From contig NZ_CP016428.1 in NCBI RefSeq assembly GCF_001693385.1, positions 7,068,001-7,132,000 of the forward strand: a DNA stretch of 64,000 nucleotides. Reading direction: 5' to 3'. Of the stretch, positions 8,354-19,361 are shown one piece after another; position 1 is the stretch's first letter; each line of letters begins with the position of its first letter. The position numbers were made by a program, and so were the translations under genes. Origin of the DNA: Bradyrhizobium icense (GTDB lineage Bacteria > Pseudomonadota > Alphaproteobacteria > Rhizobiales > Xanthobacteraceae). The notes under the pieces are model-generated. The model was not told where the DNA came from. It saw nothing but the letters and a program-made list of their open reading frames with translations, and searched no databases.

Positions 8354-9613
8354 TCAGTGCGCGTGCTTCGGCATCTTCGGCAGGAACACCGCGAGCAATC
8401 CGAGCGCGGGCAGGAATGCGCAGAGATGATAGACGAAGGCGATGCCGGTGTTATCGGCAAGCTTGCCGAGCACCGCCGCGCCAAGCCCGCCGATGCCGAA
8501 GGCGACGCCGAAGAACACGCCGGAGATCATCCCGAAGCGATGCGGCATCAGCTCCTGCGCGAACACGATGATCGACGACGTCGCCGACGAAATGATCAGC
8601 CCGATGAACACCGTCAGCACCGCGCTCGCGTAGAGGCCGGCATAAGGCAGCGCCAGCGTGAACGGCAGCGCGCCGAGGATCGAGAACCAGATGACGTATT
8701 TGCGCCCGAAGCGATCGCCGAGCGGCCCACCGAAGAACGCGCCCGCAGCGTTGGAAGCAAGAAACAGGAAAAGATAGAGCTGGGCCGCCTGCGTCGAGAC
8801 CTGAAACTTTTCGATCAGATAGAAGATGTAGTAGCTCGACAGGCTCGACACGTAGAGCTGCTTCGAGAACAACAGCGCGACCAGCACCGCGAGCGCGATC
8901 TTTACGCGCCGCGAATCCGGCAGATCGGGATGACGCTCGACCGCAGCCGATTTCTTCGTCGTGATCTGCGGCTTGTACCAGGCGCCGATCCGCCACAGGA
9001 TCACGATCGCCAGAAAGGCGATCGACGAAAACCAGGCAATCGAGGGCTGGCCGAACGGCACCACGATCAGCGCTGCCAGCACCGGTCCCATCGACGTGCC
9101 GAAACTGCCGCCGAGTTGAAACACCGATTGCGCCATGCCGTAGCGCCCGCCGGAAGCCAGGCGCGCGATCCGCGCCGACTCCGGATGAAACACCGCAGAG
9201 CCAAGCCCGACCAGCGCCGCCGCTATCAGGATGATCGGATAAAGATGCGCGACGCTGAGCAGCAGCAAGCCGAAAAACGTAAAGCCCATGCCGATCGCGA
9301 GCGAGAACGGCTGCGCCTTCTTGTCGGTGAAATGCCCGACCACGGGCTGCAGCAGCGACGCAGTGAACTGGAACGCCAGCGTGATCATGCCGATCTGCGC
9401 ATAGTCGAGCGCGTAGGCATCCTTCAGGATCGGATAGACCGAGGCAATCAACGACTGCATGGTGTCGTTGAGGAAATGCGAGAAGCTGATACCGGCCAGC
9501 ACGACGTAGGCCGGTCCTGCCACCGCCGCTTTCGCAGCGAGGACCGGCGCCGCGTCCGACACGACCACCGGCGCGGTCGCGGTTTCCTCCGTTACGATGA
9601 CGGGCTTGTTCAA
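8354..9613 (-). CDS. MFS transporter, fosmidomycin-resistance (Fsr) type
   Basis: A 12-helix major facilitator permease. The first helix, VVLAGISFSHFLNDTMQSLI, and the loop GHFTDKKAQPFSLAIGMGFT resemble Fsr-type drug exporters, which pump out fosmidomycin and similar compounds. FHPESARIARLASGGRYG, another Fsr-like feature, is in helix 4-5, and GDRFGRKYVI marks the second half. The start is uncertain: a TTG at 9613 gives MNKPVIVTEE with GGGAA upstream, while a GTG at 9718 would add 35 unconvincing residues. It probably extrudes small toxic molecules; the real substrate is unknown. Confidence 0.85.
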   Translation of the reverse strand: MNKPVIVTEETATAPVVVSDAAPVLAAKAAVAGPAYVVLAGISFSHFLNDTMQSLIASVYPILKDAYALDYAQIGMITLAFQFTASLLQPVVGHFTDKKAQPFSLAIGMGFTFFGLLLLSVAHLYPIILIAAALVGLGSAVFHPESARIARLASGGRYGMAQSVFQLGGSFGTSMGPVLAALIVVPFGQPSIAWFSSIAFLAIVILWRIGAWYKPQITTKKSAAVERHPDLPDSRRVKIALAVLVALLFSKQLYVSSLSSYYIFYLIEKFQVSTQAAQLYLFLFLASNAAGAFFGGPLGDRFGRKYVIWFSILGALPFTLALPYAGLYASAVLTVFIGLIISSATSSIIVFAQELMPHRFGMISGVFFGVAFGIGGLGAAVLGKLADNTGIAFVYHLCAFLPALGLLAVFLPKMPKHAH

Positions 9614-9757
9614 CGGCGCATTCCCAAAAGGATTCGCTGACGCAATGCTGCCTTTTACGTCGCACGCCAGGTTGCGACCAGCAGCAATAGCCGATAGCTG
9701 CGATGCGCTGCCGCGCACCGCCGATCAGCGATCACGCATCCTTCGGATAAAACGCGC

Positions 9758-11104
9758 TTATGCTGCCGCGGCGTGGCCCAGCGCATTGACGATCTGGTCG
9801 ACGACGTCCTCGACCAGGACACGATCGTCGCCCTCGCCCATTACACGGATGACGGGCTCGGTGCCGGACGAGCGGACCAGCAAACGGCCGTGGCCGTTGA
9901 GGCGATTCTCGCCGTCTGTGATCGCCGATTTCACTTCGGCATTGTCGAGCGGCTTGCCGGAGCGATAACGCACGTTCTTCAGGATCTGCGGCAATGGATC
10001 GAAGCGGTGGCAGACTTCCGACACCGGTCGGCGAAGCTTTTGCACCACGGCCAGCACCTGCAGCGCGGCGACGAAGCCGTCGCCGGTCGTGGCGTAGTCG
10101 GAGAGAATGATATGGCCCGAGGGCTCGCCGCCGAGATTGTAGCCCTGCGCGAGCATCTGCTCGAGCACGTAGCGGTCGCCGACCGGCGTACGCACCATGC
10201 CGAGCCCCTGCCCTTCGAGGAAGCGCTCGAGTCCGAGATTCGACATCACCGTGGTGACGATGCCCGGCTTGGCGAGACGGCCCTCTTCGTTCCAGCTCTG
10301 TGCGATCACCGCCAGCAACTGGTCGCCGTCGACGACATGGCCGCGCTCGTCGACCAGGATGACGCGATCGGCATCGCCGTCGAGCGCGATGCCGATGTCG
10401 GCGCGCATCTCGCGCACCTTCTTGGCAAGCGCTTCCGGCGAGGTCGAGCCGCATTCCTTGTTGATGTTGAAGCCGTCGGGATCGACGCCGATCGCGACGA
10501 CGTCGGCGCCCAATTCCCACAGCGCCTCCGGCACCACCTTGTAGGCCGCGCCGTGCGCGCAATCGATCACGACGCGCAGGCCGTCGAGCGATAGCTCGCG
10601 CGGCAGCGTGCGCTTGGCGAATTCGATGTAGCGGTCGTGGACGCCGTCGATACGACGGGCGCGCCCTAAGCTGGCGCTCTGCGCGAGTCGGCGATCGATC
10701 GGCTCGTCGAGCAACTGCTCGATCTGCTTCTCGACATCGTCGGACAATTTGAAGCCCTGCGGACCGAACAGCTTGATGCCGTTGTCCTCGAACAGATTGT
10801 GTGAGGCCGAAATCATCACGCCGAGATCGGCGCGCATCGACTTGGTCAGCATCGCGACCGCAGGCGTCGGCATCGGGCCGAGCAGCAGCACGTCCATGCC
10901 GACCGAGGTAAAGCCGGCGACCATGGCGTATTCGATCATGTAGCCGGAGAGGCGCGTATCCTTGCCGATGACGACGCGGTGGCGGTGATCGCCACGCTGA
11001 AATACCAGGCCGGCCGCCTGCCCCACCTTGAGCGCGAGCTCCGGCGTGATCAGACCATTGGCGCGGCCCCGAATTCCGTCGGTACCGAAATATTTGCGGC
11101 TCAT
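9758..11104 (-). CDS. glmM: phosphoglucosamine mutase
   Basis: Interconverts glucosamine-6-phosphate and glucosamine-1-phosphate on the way to UDP-GlcNAc for peptidoglycan and lipopolysaccharide. The 448 residues match the family. Motifs in order: [13 protein letters not shown]; the phosphoserine loop [18 protein letters not shown] (Leu where Pro often stands); metal-binding [14 protein letters not shown]; sugar-binding [12 protein letters not shown]; and the phosphate-binding loop [17 protein letters not shown]. The start at 11104 follows GGGGGT at a good spacing. The 212-base upstream gap contains a 16-bp palindrome at 11242-11257. Confidence 0.97.
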   Translation of the reverse strand: MSRKYFGTDGIRGRANGLITPELALKVGQAAGLVFQRGDHRHRVVIGKDTRLSGYMIEYAMVAGFTSVGMDVLLLGPMPTPAVAMLTKSMRADLGVMISASHNLFEDNGIKLFGPQGFKLSDDVEKQIEQLLDEPIDRRLAQSASLGRARRIDGVHDRYIEFAKRTLPRELSLDGLRVVIDCAHGAAYKVVPEALWELGADVVAIGVDPDGFNINKECGSTSPEALAKKVREMRADIGIALDGDADRVILVDERGHVVDGDQLLAVIAQSWNEEGRLAKPGIVTTVMSNLGLERFLEGQGLGMVRTPVGDRYVLEQMLAQGYNLGGEPSGHIILSDYATTGDGFVAALQVLAVVQKLRRPVSEVCHRFDPLPQILKNVRYRSGKPLDNAEVKSAITDGENRLNGHGRLLVRSSGTEPVIRVMGEGDDRVLVEDVVDQIVNALGHAAAA

Positions 11105-11241
11105 GTGACCCCCAGCCAATTCAGGTCTTCTTGAGGCCATCACGGCCACGAATCCCGAACGCCTCCATCGTAGCGTGCTGGGGGTTATAATCCTTCGCCC
11201 GCTAAAATGGCTTCAAAAAATATGATGAATCATTACGGCCA

Positions 11242-11257
11242 TTAGTGGTACCACTAA
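11242..11257. promoter_or_regulatory. perfect 16-bp palindrome, possible operator
   Basis: TTAGTGGTACCACTAA reads the same on both strands. It lies 138 bases upstream of the glmM start and 60 bases past the end of the small gene at 11317-11496. Its TGGT/ACCA core resembles GntR-family operators. No regulator gene is nearby, so the role is a guess. Confidence 0.35.
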
Positions 11258-11316
11258 CGCATAACCCGTTGTTACAGCATGATATTCTTGTAGAACCACA
11301 GCACCGGGTCAAGGCG

Positions 11317-13116
<1,800 letters not shown>

Positions 13117-13608
13117 ATGCAGGTACACAATTTAAGCCCCAGCGATTGGGGCAAAGCTGCCGGTGTCGGACTGGCGGTCGCCATTCTCACCGCGGCGTTC
13201 ATGTTCACAGGCTTCAAAACCGGCATCTCACCACTTCCCGAATCGCTCGGCCTGGCATTTTCCGAGACGCTGCTTGGAAGGGAGTTGCCGCTGCCCGTCG
13301 GGCTTCTGTTTCATACAGCATGGGTCACACTGTTTTCAGTGATCTATGTCGTGCTGTTCCGCGATTCGCTGACATTCATGCGGGCCTTCTGGCTCGCGTT
13401 CGCGCTGTGGATATTGGTCCTTGTGTTCTTCTTTCCGTTCGTCGGATGGGGGTTCCTGGGTCTGAACATCTCGCCGAAGCTGATCGTAGGCTCCGCCGTG
13501 CCGCACCTGCTCTTCGCGGTGCTTCTTTGGGGCTTGTGCAAAATGATTTTCAATGCGCCGCGCGAACAGCCCGCGCATGACGTGCAGCACCGTTATCAGC
13601 ATCGGTGA
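13117..13608 (+). CDS. four-helix membrane protein of unknown function
   Basis: A 163-residue protein with four predicted membrane helices, around residues 13-33, 60-80, 88-112 (very hydrophobic, LILVLVFFFPFVGWGFL region) and 120-142, and a His/Gln-rich cytoplasmic tail. I recognise no family. A strong AGGAGG lies 8 bases before the ATG at 13117. It is convergent with the periplasmic protein gene at 13658. The possible EcfG-type promoter upstream would make it a stress gene, but this is unproven. Confidence 0.75.
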   Translation: MQVHNLSPSDWGKAAGVGLAVAILTAAFMFTGFKTGISPLPESLGLAFSETLLGRELPLPVGLLFHTAWVTLFSVIYVVLFRDSLTFMRAFWLAFALWILVLVFFFPFVGWGFLGLNISPKLIVGSAVPHLLFAVLLWGLCKMIFNAPREQPAHDVQHRYQHR

Positions 13609-13657
13609 TGCGAACGGCAAGTCTCGGGGCGCGGACGATACGCGGATATTGCGGGCC

Positions 13658-14284
13658 TCACATCGGCGGCGTGATGCCGTCGCGGCCGACATTGACGCGC
13701 GCGGCTTCGAGCGTGCCGTCGTCCTTCTTCACCGCGCCGAAGATGATGATCTTCGCGCCCGGCTTCAGCTCGGACTTGTCGCCGGCGACGAAGGTAACGA
13801 TTGGCGTATCCGGCGGCACCACGACTTTCTTTTCGCCGTCCTTGTATCTGACCAAAATATTCTGTCCATCGGTGCCCTTCACCGTCTGGGCGACGGTGGC
13901 GTTCGTCATGGTCGAGTTCGGGCGCTGATCCCACGGCCGAAAGCCTTCGGCCGCGCCGCGCTGGTTCTCCGGGAAGATATGCACCGCAACCGCCTTTTGG
14001 GTGCCGTCCGGCTCCGGCATGCCGGTGACGCCGATGTAGGAGCCTTCCTTGATCTCGGACAGCGCGGTCTTGGCCACGCCGAACACGGCGACATTGTCGG
14101 TGAGACGGACCTTCATGTCGGCGCCCTCGCGCGACTTGATCGACAGCATGGACCCGTCGACCGCCTCGATGGTGCCGCGAATGCGCACCGTCGGTGGCTG
14201 CTGCGCCGAGGCCACTGATCCGAGCAGGATGACGCAGGTCAGCGAGGCCGCGAGCGCGCGCGGCCATGAAGAACATTTCGGCAT
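13658..14284 (-). CDS. periplasmic beta-rich protein of unknown function
   Basis: A 208-residue protein with a clear signal peptide (basic start, hydrophobic LAASLTCVILLGSVASA, cleavage before QQPPTV). The mature part has OB-fold-like strands: TVRIRGTIEAVDGSMLSIKS, VRLTDNVAVFGV, and later VVVPPDTPIVTFVAGDKSEL and AKIIIFGAVKKDDGTLEAAR. The last resembles repeated nickel/copper-binding or DUF5666-like modules, but I cannot fix a family. It is conserved in style with exported bradyrhizobial proteins. A single gene. Confidence 0.72.
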   Translation of the reverse strand: MPKCSSWPRALAASLTCVILLGSVASAQQPPTVRIRGTIEAVDGSMLSIKSREGADMKVRLTDNVAVFGVAKTALSEIKEGSYIGVTGMPEPDGTQKAVAVHIFPENQRGAAEGFRPWDQRPNSTMTNATVAQTVKGTDGQNILVRYKDGEKKVVVPPDTPIVTFVAGDKSELKPGAKIIIFGAVKKDDGTLEAARVNVGRDGITPPM

Positions 14285-14411
14285 GGTAGTCCTCCCAAAG
14301 TTGGATCGGCGCCCAATCCAACGCCAACAGCGGGAGGAAATGCCTATTCCACGACTGGCGCCCGCCTACCGATCATCAAGGCGTGATCGGGTTTAGGCGC
14401 GCCAGGGCCGA

Positions 14412-15245
14412 TCATGTATTGGTGAGATCGGCTTCGATGAGCGCGCGAAGCTCCGGCGTCACCTCGGGGCGCCGACCGAACCACAATTCGAAGCCGCGCA
14501 CCGCCTGATGCAGAAGCATGCCGAGCCCATCGGCGGTCTTCAGGCCGCGGGCGCGTGACGCCGTCAGCAATGGCGTGTCGAGCGGCACGTAAACGAGATC
14601 GGCGACGACGGCCTGCGACGGCAACAACCCGATGTCGATTTCGAGCGGCGGCTGGCCTTTCATGCCGAGCGAGGTCGTATTCACCAGAAGCCCGGCGCGC
14701 GGCAGGAGATCGCCGAGCGCATCCCACGTCACGGGCAACACGCTCGCGCCGAACTGATCCGCCAATGCGCTCGCGCGCGCCATGGTGCGATTGACGAGAT
14801 GAATGCGCTTGATGCCGCGTTCGCGCAGGCCAAACACGACGGCGCGCGACGAACCGCCGGCGCCCAGAACCAGCGCATCCTCGCACTTGTCCCAGCCGCT
14901 GGCGCAGGCGTCGAGATTGTTGATAAAGCCTTCGACGTCGGTATTGGTCGAGCACAATTCGCCGCCTGCGAACCACAGCGTGTTGGCGGCGCCGACCGCG
15001 CGGGCGCGCTCGTCCGGCTTTGACAGCGCAAGCGCGCGCTCCTTGTGAGGAATGGTGACATTGGCGCCGACGAAGCCGCGCAGCGACAGCCGGAAGATGA
15101 AATCCTTGAACTCGTCGGGCGGCACCGCCTCGATGACGTAGCCGCCCTCGATGCCCAGCGTCCTCAGCCAGTAATGATGGATCAACGGCGAACGCGAATG
15201 CGCAGCCGGCCATCCGATCAGGCAGGCGGCGCGCGGCTTAGGCAC
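14412..15245 (-). CDS. aroE: shikimate dehydrogenase
   Basis: NADP-dependent reduction of 3-dehydroshikimate to shikimate in aromatic amino acid synthesis. The 277 residues have the expected order: substrate site CLIGWPAAHSRSPLIHHYWL, the catalytic Lys in NVTIPHKERAL, NTLWFAGG, NTDVEGF, the nucleotide loop VLGAGGSSRAVVFGL, VNRTMARASALA for NADP phosphate, NTTSLGMKG, and a final LLHQAVRGFELWFG. The only sensible start is the GTG at 15245. An ATG 28 bases upstream opens a different frame of 11 codons that stops across this GTG. No Shine-Dalgarno sequence is obvious directly before the GTG. Confidence 0.95.
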   Translation of the reverse strand: MPKPRAACLIGWPAAHSRSPLIHHYWLRTLGIEGGYVIEAVPPDEFKDFIFRLSLRGFVGANVTIPHKERALALSKPDERARAVGAANTLWFAGGELCSTNTDVEGFINNLDACASGWDKCEDALVLGAGGSSRAVVFGLRERGIKRIHLVNRTMARASALADQFGASVLPVTWDALGDLLPRAGLLVNTTSLGMKGQPPLEIDIGLLPSQAVVADLVYVPLDTPLLTASRARGLKTADGLGMLLHQAVRGFELWFGRRPEVTPELRALIEADLTNT

Positions 15246-15273
15246 GGTCGGTCTCGGTGGAGCGGGCAGGCAT
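15238..15273 (-). promoter_or_regulatory. 11-codon upstream ORF overlapping the aroE start
   Basis: An ATG at 15273 with a good AAGGAAACC ribosome binding site encodes MPARSTETDRA and stops with TAA at 15238-15240, overlapping the aroE GTG (15243-15245). It may be a leader peptide giving translational coupling, or the scar of a small frameshift in the variable aroE N-terminus. Confidence 0.45.
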
Positions 15274-15278
15274 GGTTT

Positions 15279-15299
15279 CCTTCCAAAATTCTTGGAAGG
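15279..15299 (-). promoter_or_regulatory. hairpin overlapping the upstream ORF ribosome binding site
   Basis: On the minus strand, CCTTCCAA-GAATT-TTGGAAGG forms a perfect 8-bp stem. Its 3' arm holds the GGAAGG that leads into the ribosome binding site of the 11-codon ORF, so it could hide that site. Confidence 0.4.
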
Positions 15300-15347
15300 C
15301 GATCCATTTCGTGTCCCGCCAGCCGTGTCAAGCACGCGGCCGGTGTT

Positions 15348-15372
15348 CTCTCCCCGTCCTTCACGGGGAGAG
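15348..15372. repeat. CTCTCCCCGT hairpin repeat
   Basis: CTCTCCCCGTCCTTCACGGG continuing to GAG: a hairpin with arms of 9-10 bp, identical to the core of the repeat at 29301. It lies 13 bases past the stop of the EF-G-like gene and may act as its terminator. Confidence 0.65.
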
Positions 15373-15385
15373 AGAGAGACCAAAG

Positions 15386-17434
15386 CTACGCCGCGACGCG
15401 ATGCGCGGCGATGATCTGGTCGGCGGCGCGGCCGGTGACCTCGGCCATGCGGTCGAACTGGCGGGTGAACCCGCCGGCGCCGGCGGTGGCCGAGCGCAAC
15501 TCCACGATCAGGTCGCCGATCTCCGCCTCCGGCATGGTGGCGCGGACGCAGTCCCATCCCGGCCAGCCCTCGCGGGTATCGAAGCCGAGAATCTGGCCGC
15601 GCCGCGCCGACAGGATGGCGTTGATCTTCGCCGTCGCTTCCGTCGGGCAGACGATCTCCACCATGTGGATCGGCTCCAGAAGCACCGGCTGGCACTGCGG
15701 CAGCGCCTCGCTCATGCCGATCCGGGCTGCCGTACGGAAGGCGAGATCGGAGGAGTCGACGCTGTGATAGGAGCCGTCGATGAGCGTGACATCAACGTCG
15801 ATGACGGGAAAACCGAGCGGGCCCTTGGCGAGGCCGTCGACTACGCCCTCTTCCACCGCGCCGATATAATTTTTCGGCACAGCGCCGCCGACCACCTTTT
15901 CGTGGAACTCGAAGCCCGAGCCGCGCGGCATCGGCTTGATTTCCAGCACCACGTCGCCGAACTGGCCGTGGCCGCCGGATTGCTTCTTGTGCCGGCCGCG
16001 CTGGGTGATCGATTTGCGGATGGTCTCCTGGTAGCCGATCGCCGGCGGCTGCGATTTGACGTTGACGCCGAAGCGGTCGCGCAGGCGTTCGAGCGCGACG
16101 CGCAGATGCATCTCGCCCTGCCCCCACAACACGATGTCGTGGGTGCGCTGATTCTGGATCATCGTCAGCGACGGATCTTCCTCGTTCAGCCGCAACAGCG
16201 CCTGGCCGAGCTTGACGTCGTCCTTGCGATCGGCAGCCGACAGCGACATCGCCAGTACCGGCGGTGTCGGCGCGATCTGCACCAGCGCCGCCGGCGCGGT
16301 CTTGCCGCCGGACAGCGTGTCGCCGGTCTTGATCGCGTCGAGCTTGCCGAGCGCGATCGTCTCGCCGGCGTCCGCCGCGGCGCGCTTGGTATCGTGCCCG
16401 CCGTTGACGGCGAGAATGCCGGACACCCGCCCGGCCTCGCCGGAGGAGGATTGCAGCGTCGCGCCGTCGTCGAGATGACCGGCGAGCAGCCGCACCATTG
16501 ACAGCTTGCCGCCGTGCTGCAGATGTAGCGTCTTGAATACATAGGCCAGCGCTTCCTTTTGCGACGGCACACCGAGGCGCTTCGCGGTTTCGGCCACGCC
16601 GGGCGATTCATGCCGCAGCGCCTTCATCAGCCGCAGCACGCCGTTTTCGCGGCTCGCAGCGCCCAGCAGCACCGGACAGATCAAGCCTTCGCGCAGTTCG
16701 CGGGCGAGATCGTCGAACACCGCGTCGCGTGGCGGCTGAATGTCCTCCAGCAACTGCTCCATCAGCGCGTCGTCATGATCGGCGAGCTTTTCCAGCATCG
16801 AGAAGCGCGCCTCCTTCTCGCGGTCGAGATCGCCGCCTTCCAGCGCGATCACTTCGGAAGGCTTGTGTTCGCGATAAACAAAGGCCCGCTCCAGCGCGAG
16901 ATCGACAAAGCCTTCGATCAGATCGCCGTTCCAGATCGGAATCTGGCGCAGCACCAGCGGCACGCGCGAGGCCGGCTGCAACGTCGCCAACGTTTCGCGG
17001 ATGCGCTTGTTGGCGCGATCGATCTTGTTCAAAAACAGGAAACGCGGAATGCCGAGATCTTCCAGCTCGCGCAGGATGATCTGCAGTTGCGGCAGCTTCT
17101 TTTCGTCCGCCTCGCAGACCACGACCGCGGCATCGACCGCGGGCAACGCGGCGCGCATGTCATGCGTGAACTCGACCGAGCCTGGACAATCGACAAAGGT
17201 GTAACTATCGCCCATGAAGGTGGTGGTGGCGGCGCTCAAGCCCACGCCCATCTTGTGATGGCGCGCTTCGGGGCTGGCATCGCCTACGGAAGTTCCGGCA
17301 TCGACGCTGCCGGCATTTTTAATGGCGCCCGTTCGCGCCAATATTGCCTCTAACAGTGTGGTTTTACCGCTTTGGAAAGGGCCCACCAGTGCAATGCACC
17401 GTGGACCTTGGGGACTTCTGACGTCTTGTCCCAT
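15386..17434 (-). CDS. elongation factor G-like GTPase
   Basis: A 682-residue translational GTPase of the EF-G/FusA2-like type. Its G1 loop is GPFQSGKTTL rather than the GHxDxGKT of true EF-G. G3 is VDCPGSVEFTHDM and G4 is LNKID. Domains II to V follow (MIQNQRTHDIVLWGQGEMHL, GGHGQFGDVVLEIKPM, the C-terminal LEPIHMVEIVCPTE). Such paralogues lack a proven role in ordinary translocation, and their function is poorly known. The start at 17434 follows AAGGAGG. It is adjacent to aroE on the same strand, with a repeat hairpin between them. Confidence 0.9.
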   Translation of the reverse strand: MGQDVRSPQGPRCIALVGPFQSGKTTLLEAILARTGAIKNAGSVDAGTSVGDASPEARHHKMGVGLSAATTTFMGDSYTFVDCPGSVEFTHDMRAALPAVDAAVVVCEADEKKLPQLQIILRELEDLGIPRFLFLNKIDRANKRIRETLATLQPASRVPLVLRQIPIWNGDLIEGFVDLALERAFVYREHKPSEVIALEGGDLDREKEARFSMLEKLADHDDALMEQLLEDIQPPRDAVFDDLARELREGLICPVLLGAASRENGVLRLMKALRHESPGVAETAKRLGVPSQKEALAYVFKTLHLQHGGKLSMVRLLAGHLDDGATLQSSSGEAGRVSGILAVNGGHDTKRAAADAGETIALGKLDAIKTGDTLSGGKTAPAALVQIAPTPPVLAMSLSAADRKDDVKLGQALLRLNEEDPSLTMIQNQRTHDIVLWGQGEMHLRVALERLRDRFGVNVKSQPPAIGYQETIRKSITQRGRHKKQSGGHGQFGDVVLEIKPMPRGSGFEFHEKVVGGAVPKNYIGAVEEGVVDGLAKGPLGFPVIDVDVTLIDGSYHSVDSSDLAFRTAARIGMSEALPQCQPVLLEPIHMVEIVCPTEATAKINAILSARRGQILGFDTREGWPGWDCVRATMPEAEIGDLIVELRSATAGAGGFTRQFDRMAEVTGRAADQIIAAHRVAA

Positions 17435-17712
17435 TGCCGCCTCCTTACTTTTGGAGCTCGGCCCGTGATTGGGTCGGCGACCTCTGATGCTCCGCCTGTC
17501 GCAACGATTTGGCAAGCGGGAAAACGCGCTGCGGTGCGAGGCGGTACGAGGAGGAGGCGCAGCAGCGTGATCCGGTTTCAGACCGAGCCGTGCGGGAAGT
17601 TCCGCCCGGTCTGGAGGCGCTGCTGCGTCCATCCGCATCCCGCCCCCGACGTTCGCCACGACGACCATCGCCCGTCTGAGGGACCGCTGCGCCACCGTCA
17701 CCGTGGGCGGTC
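17435..17712. other. gap without recognisable gene
   Basis: Between the EF-G-like gene and the decayed region. Open frames here on both strands are Arg/Ser-rich and look like non-coding shadows. I see no promoter or repeat of note. Confidence 0.4.
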
Positions 17713-18040
17713 TTAGAACGAAAGTAATGTTGACCCGGTCGCTCTTTGCGCCAGCGCAAAGAGCACCGGATCGTGCGCATCCAGGTTGTGGGCGATCAAG
17801 ACAGCCCGATTGCCATCCAGATCAACCTCAAAAGTCAGGAGCTGCCCAGGGTGTCGCTTCGGTGACGGCCTGGGCAGACGTGACGATATTCGCGTGGGCA
17901 GAGGAATTGTTCGTGACCGAGAGAAGAGTGTGGATTTCGACGGCACCGCCGTGCCTTGTGCCTTCGTGCGGGACACGAGGAACGAAATTGTTGTCGCGGA
18001 CAGCGTCGGCATTGTTGCTGTCGACTGCTGCCAGCCAGGT
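17713..18040 (-). pseudogene. possible frameshifted gene remnant, family unknown
   Basis: Two minus-strand frames look natural one after the other: a piece with VRDNNFVPRVPHEGTRHGG and NNSSAHANIVTSAQAVTEA, then, after a shift of frame near 17835, LLTFEVDLDGNRAVLIAHNL followed by LFALAQRATG and a stop at 17713. Together they look like the end of one protein broken by a single-base change. I do not recognise the family, and the upstream part is missing because the TonB receptor fragment begins here. Confidence 0.25.
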
Positions 18041-18049
18041 CTGCCTCGC

Positions 18050-19192
18050 GCAATCGGCCAGTCCGTGCTCGGCGGTGCGCTCAATTTCGTCTCGCCGACC
18101 GGCTCGACGCAGCCGGGCGCTCAGGTGACGGTGAGCGGCGGAAGCTTCGGTCAGATCGGGAGCACCGGCCAGGCCGGCTTCAAGAAGGACAACGTCGATG
18201 GCCTCATTCAATTCGATGCGAGCCGTCGCGACGGCTTTCGCGACTACAATAGCTTCGAGCGCGTCAGCATAAGCGGCAATGTGGGAGTCAAGCACTCGGA
18301 TAATGTGACCACGCGGTTCTTCGCCGGTTATACCGATCTTGGCTTCGACGTGGCGGGACCGCTGACGAAGAGCGCGATGTATGCCGATCCGCGTCAGGTC
18401 CATGGTGGACCGAGCGTCGTCGGCGGCGTCGCCATCAACCCTGGCCCCAACGTGCTGCGCGACAAGCCCCGGCGCGAAGCAAGCCAGTTCCTCGTCGGGT
18501 CGAGAACCACGGCGATTTTCGATGCCCACCTGGTCGACGTCGCAGTTGGATACACCCATACCGATGACATGTTCCGGTTTCCGATCTCATCGGGCGTCCG
18601 GACGACGGAGGGCGGCGATCTCACCGGGGTGGTGCGGTACGCCTATAGTCCCGGCGCTGCCGTTCTGCCACTGCTGGAGACTACGGCACAATTCTCCGCG
18701 GGCTCGGCAGACCGCGAGAATTACATCAACCAGGCCGGATCGACCGGTGCGAAGTTCGGACAAAGCGAGCTCGATGCCACCACGCTTGCGCTCTACTCCG
18801 GACTCAACATTCCGATCTGGCCAGCCTTCACGCTTTCACCGGCCATCTCCTATGCCCATGCAACGCGCGACAACGACGATACCTACAGGCTCGCGACACG
18901 CCCGACGATCGCCTACAATCCAGCCAATCCCACGATGCTGTTGCCGAACGGCGCGGTGCCGACGCAAAGCACGAGCTACTCGCGCGCTTATGAAGGGTGG
19001 AGTCCAAGTCTCGCGCTGTCATACCGGCCCGACAACATCAGCACGGTCTTTGCCGCCGTGAGCGGCAGTTTCGAGCCGCCGACCCATGACGATCTTCTCG
19101 CCACCGTGAATGGCCCGCCTAACTCGAGTCCGGGTCGGCCGATGCCGGGCAATCCATTACTGGCGGCGGCGGCCTTCAGGACTATGTCTTGA
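18050..19192 (+). pseudogene. TonB-dependent receptor fragment, truncated at both ends
   Basis: An uninterrupted frame whose product matches the end of a TonB receptor plug (GQSVLGGALNFVSPTG) followed by barrel strands such as GLIQFDASRRDGFRDYNSF, VTTRFFAGYTDLGFD and SFEPPTHDDLLATVNG. A real receptor has ~120 plug residues before this and ~150 barrel residues after it, ending in an aromatic residue. Both are missing, there is no signal peptide, and the frame ends in unrelated AAAAFRTMS. The intact protein would have imported a siderophore or similar ligand. It is a relic, probably left by deletions on both sides. Confidence 0.75.
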
Positions 19193-19287
19193 GCGGCTGC
19201 CTCTGGTCGTTCGCGTTCGCGATCTGGCTCGTTGGCTTCGTGCCGCTGCTGCGATACCCGATTGACGAAACGGCACGTCAGGCTTGA
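19153..19287 (+). pseudogene. C-terminal remnant of a membrane protein (NnrS-like?)
   Basis: A second plus-strand frame overlaps the end of the receptor fragment and encodes GGLQDYVLSGCLWSFAFAIW, then LVGFVPLLRYPIDETARQA and a stop at 19285-19287. This looks like a last transmembrane helix plus tail, reminiscent of NnrS-family proteins of nitric-oxide and copper metabolism. There is no start or upstream part. The family guess is weak. Confidence 0.3.
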
Positions 19288-19361
19288 CGCATTCGCTGTC
19301 GACGAGGATTTCCCAAGCCGCCTCGCCGCCACCGCTCCAGCAATGACGGCAGACAGCCTGA

